Part shown: positions 63,791 through 64,000 of the stretch, one piece after another
How the letters are laid out: each line of letters opens with the position of its first letter
Position numbering within the stretch: the stretch's first letter is position 1
Assembly (NCBI RefSeq): GCF_030908405.1
Contig: NZ_CP133089.1
Location: forward strand, 620,001 to 684,000
Length of the DNA stretch: 64,000 nt
Direction: 5' to 3'
From: Aminobacterium sp. MB27-C1
GTDB lineage: Bacteria > Synergistota > Synergistia > Synergistales > Aminobacteriaceae
Made by a program: the position numbers and the translations under genes
The notes under the pieces: generated by a model
What the model was told of the DNA's origin: nothing
What the model saw: only the letters and a program-made list of their open reading frames with translations
Database searches by the model: none

Positions 63791-64000
63791 TGGTCAGGAT
63801 AACCGTAAATACAGCAAAATTATTAACTTTAAAAATAACTGAAAAAAAAGAGGAAATAAAACAGGCATGGCTGAATGAGATAGAAAAAGTCGGTATGCCT
63901 ATAGAAGGCCACAATTTTAATGTTGATTTTGGAGTAGAAGATGCTCTTATTTGGCAGGAGGGCGTTCAATATGTGGCTCCAGAAGTAACTGAAGTAGAGG
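63790..64000 (+). CDS. Fibre-associated protein, cut by window end
   Basis: GTG 63790 overlaps the previous stop by one base. The visible 70 residues (VRITVNTAKLLTLKITEKKE, EEIKQAWLNEIEKVG, NFNVDFGVEDALIWQEGVQY) are unrecognised; the frame is open to the right edge. Position suggests a tail fibre chaperone. Confidence 0.55.
   Translation, partial: MVRITVNTAKLLTLKITEKKEEIKQAWLNEIEKVGMPIEGHNFNVDFGVEDALIWQEGVQYVAPEVTEVE

Noticed and set aside
50682-64000. Complete temperate phage
   Set aside because: No head, packaging, integrase or replication gene is visible; the tail genes follow the regulators directly. The right end is not visible, so this stays open.

Overview
The window reads as chromosome of an anaerobic, flagellated, probably diderm bacterium. 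A Synergistota member related to Aminobacterium is my best guess. The grounds are an NfnAB-type bifurcating transhydrogenase, a minimal SufCB-type Fe-S system, a Thermoanaerobacter-like NADP secondary alcohol dehydrogenase, an anabolic-type malic enzyme, FliD, and heptose (LPS-type) biosynthesis genes. This placement comes from protein character only, not from rRNA. Translation is standard code: many intact genes end in TGA.

Region 1 (1-35 kb) is compact core genome. A long plus-strand series runs comEA-comEC-coaX-dus-lysS-ligA-gatC-gatA-gatB and ends at a strong terminator. An EF-G-like GTPase has its own promoter. Then come nfnAB on the minus strand, a glutaredoxin with an operator-like dyad over its -10, pgi, sufCB, a PPDK-N-type protein with a TtcA-like thiolase partner, an orphan NarL-type regulator behind a 20-bp palindrome, fliD, a surface-sugar operon (gmhA, a heptose-1-P nucleotidyltransferase, an epimerase, gmhB, a flippase-like membrane protein, an ICMT-like methyltransferase), an SDR, a secondary ADH, malic enzyme and an isochorismatase-like hydrolase. 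tRNA-Pro(CGG), smpB and ssrA (tmRNA) close the core part.

Region 2 (36.0-49.2 kb) is an AT-rich accessory island that starts at the 3' end of ssrA. Its layout repeats: a 9-bp copy of the ssrA 3' end, then a ~230-bp left repeat (R1), then cargo, then a decayed N-terminal half of a tyrosine recombinase (R2). This occurs twice in tandem (about 35.99-42.93 kb and 42.94-49.2 kb) with unrelated cargo. Module 1 carries a HEPN-like protein, an AbiTii-like protein, a decayed nuclease-like gene, a protein with a second HEPN-like motif and a broken HNH nuclease. Module 2 carries an RNase H-fold-like protein overlapping a Ser/Thr kinase, then genes and pseudogenes separated by attC-like inverted structures, as in an integron cassette array without its integrase. 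The cargo looks defence-related and much of it is decaying.

Region 3 (50.1 kb to the right edge) follows an SPL-type radical SAM gene and a small secreted protein. An S24/LexA-type repressor faces a short operator region and a Mor-like activator candidate, followed at once by a complete P2-like contractile tail set: terminator-like protein, sheath, tube, E/E' with a T6G frameshift site, tape measure, X, D, V, PAAR, U, W, J, I, fibre and small fibre-associated genes. No head, portal, terminase, integrase or replication gene is seen. The best reading is an SOS-regulated R-type tailocin, although the right end lies outside the window. Its PAAR spike-tip gene has an in-frame TGA where I recall homologues having Cys, which makes it a selenocysteine candidate or a nonsense mutation.
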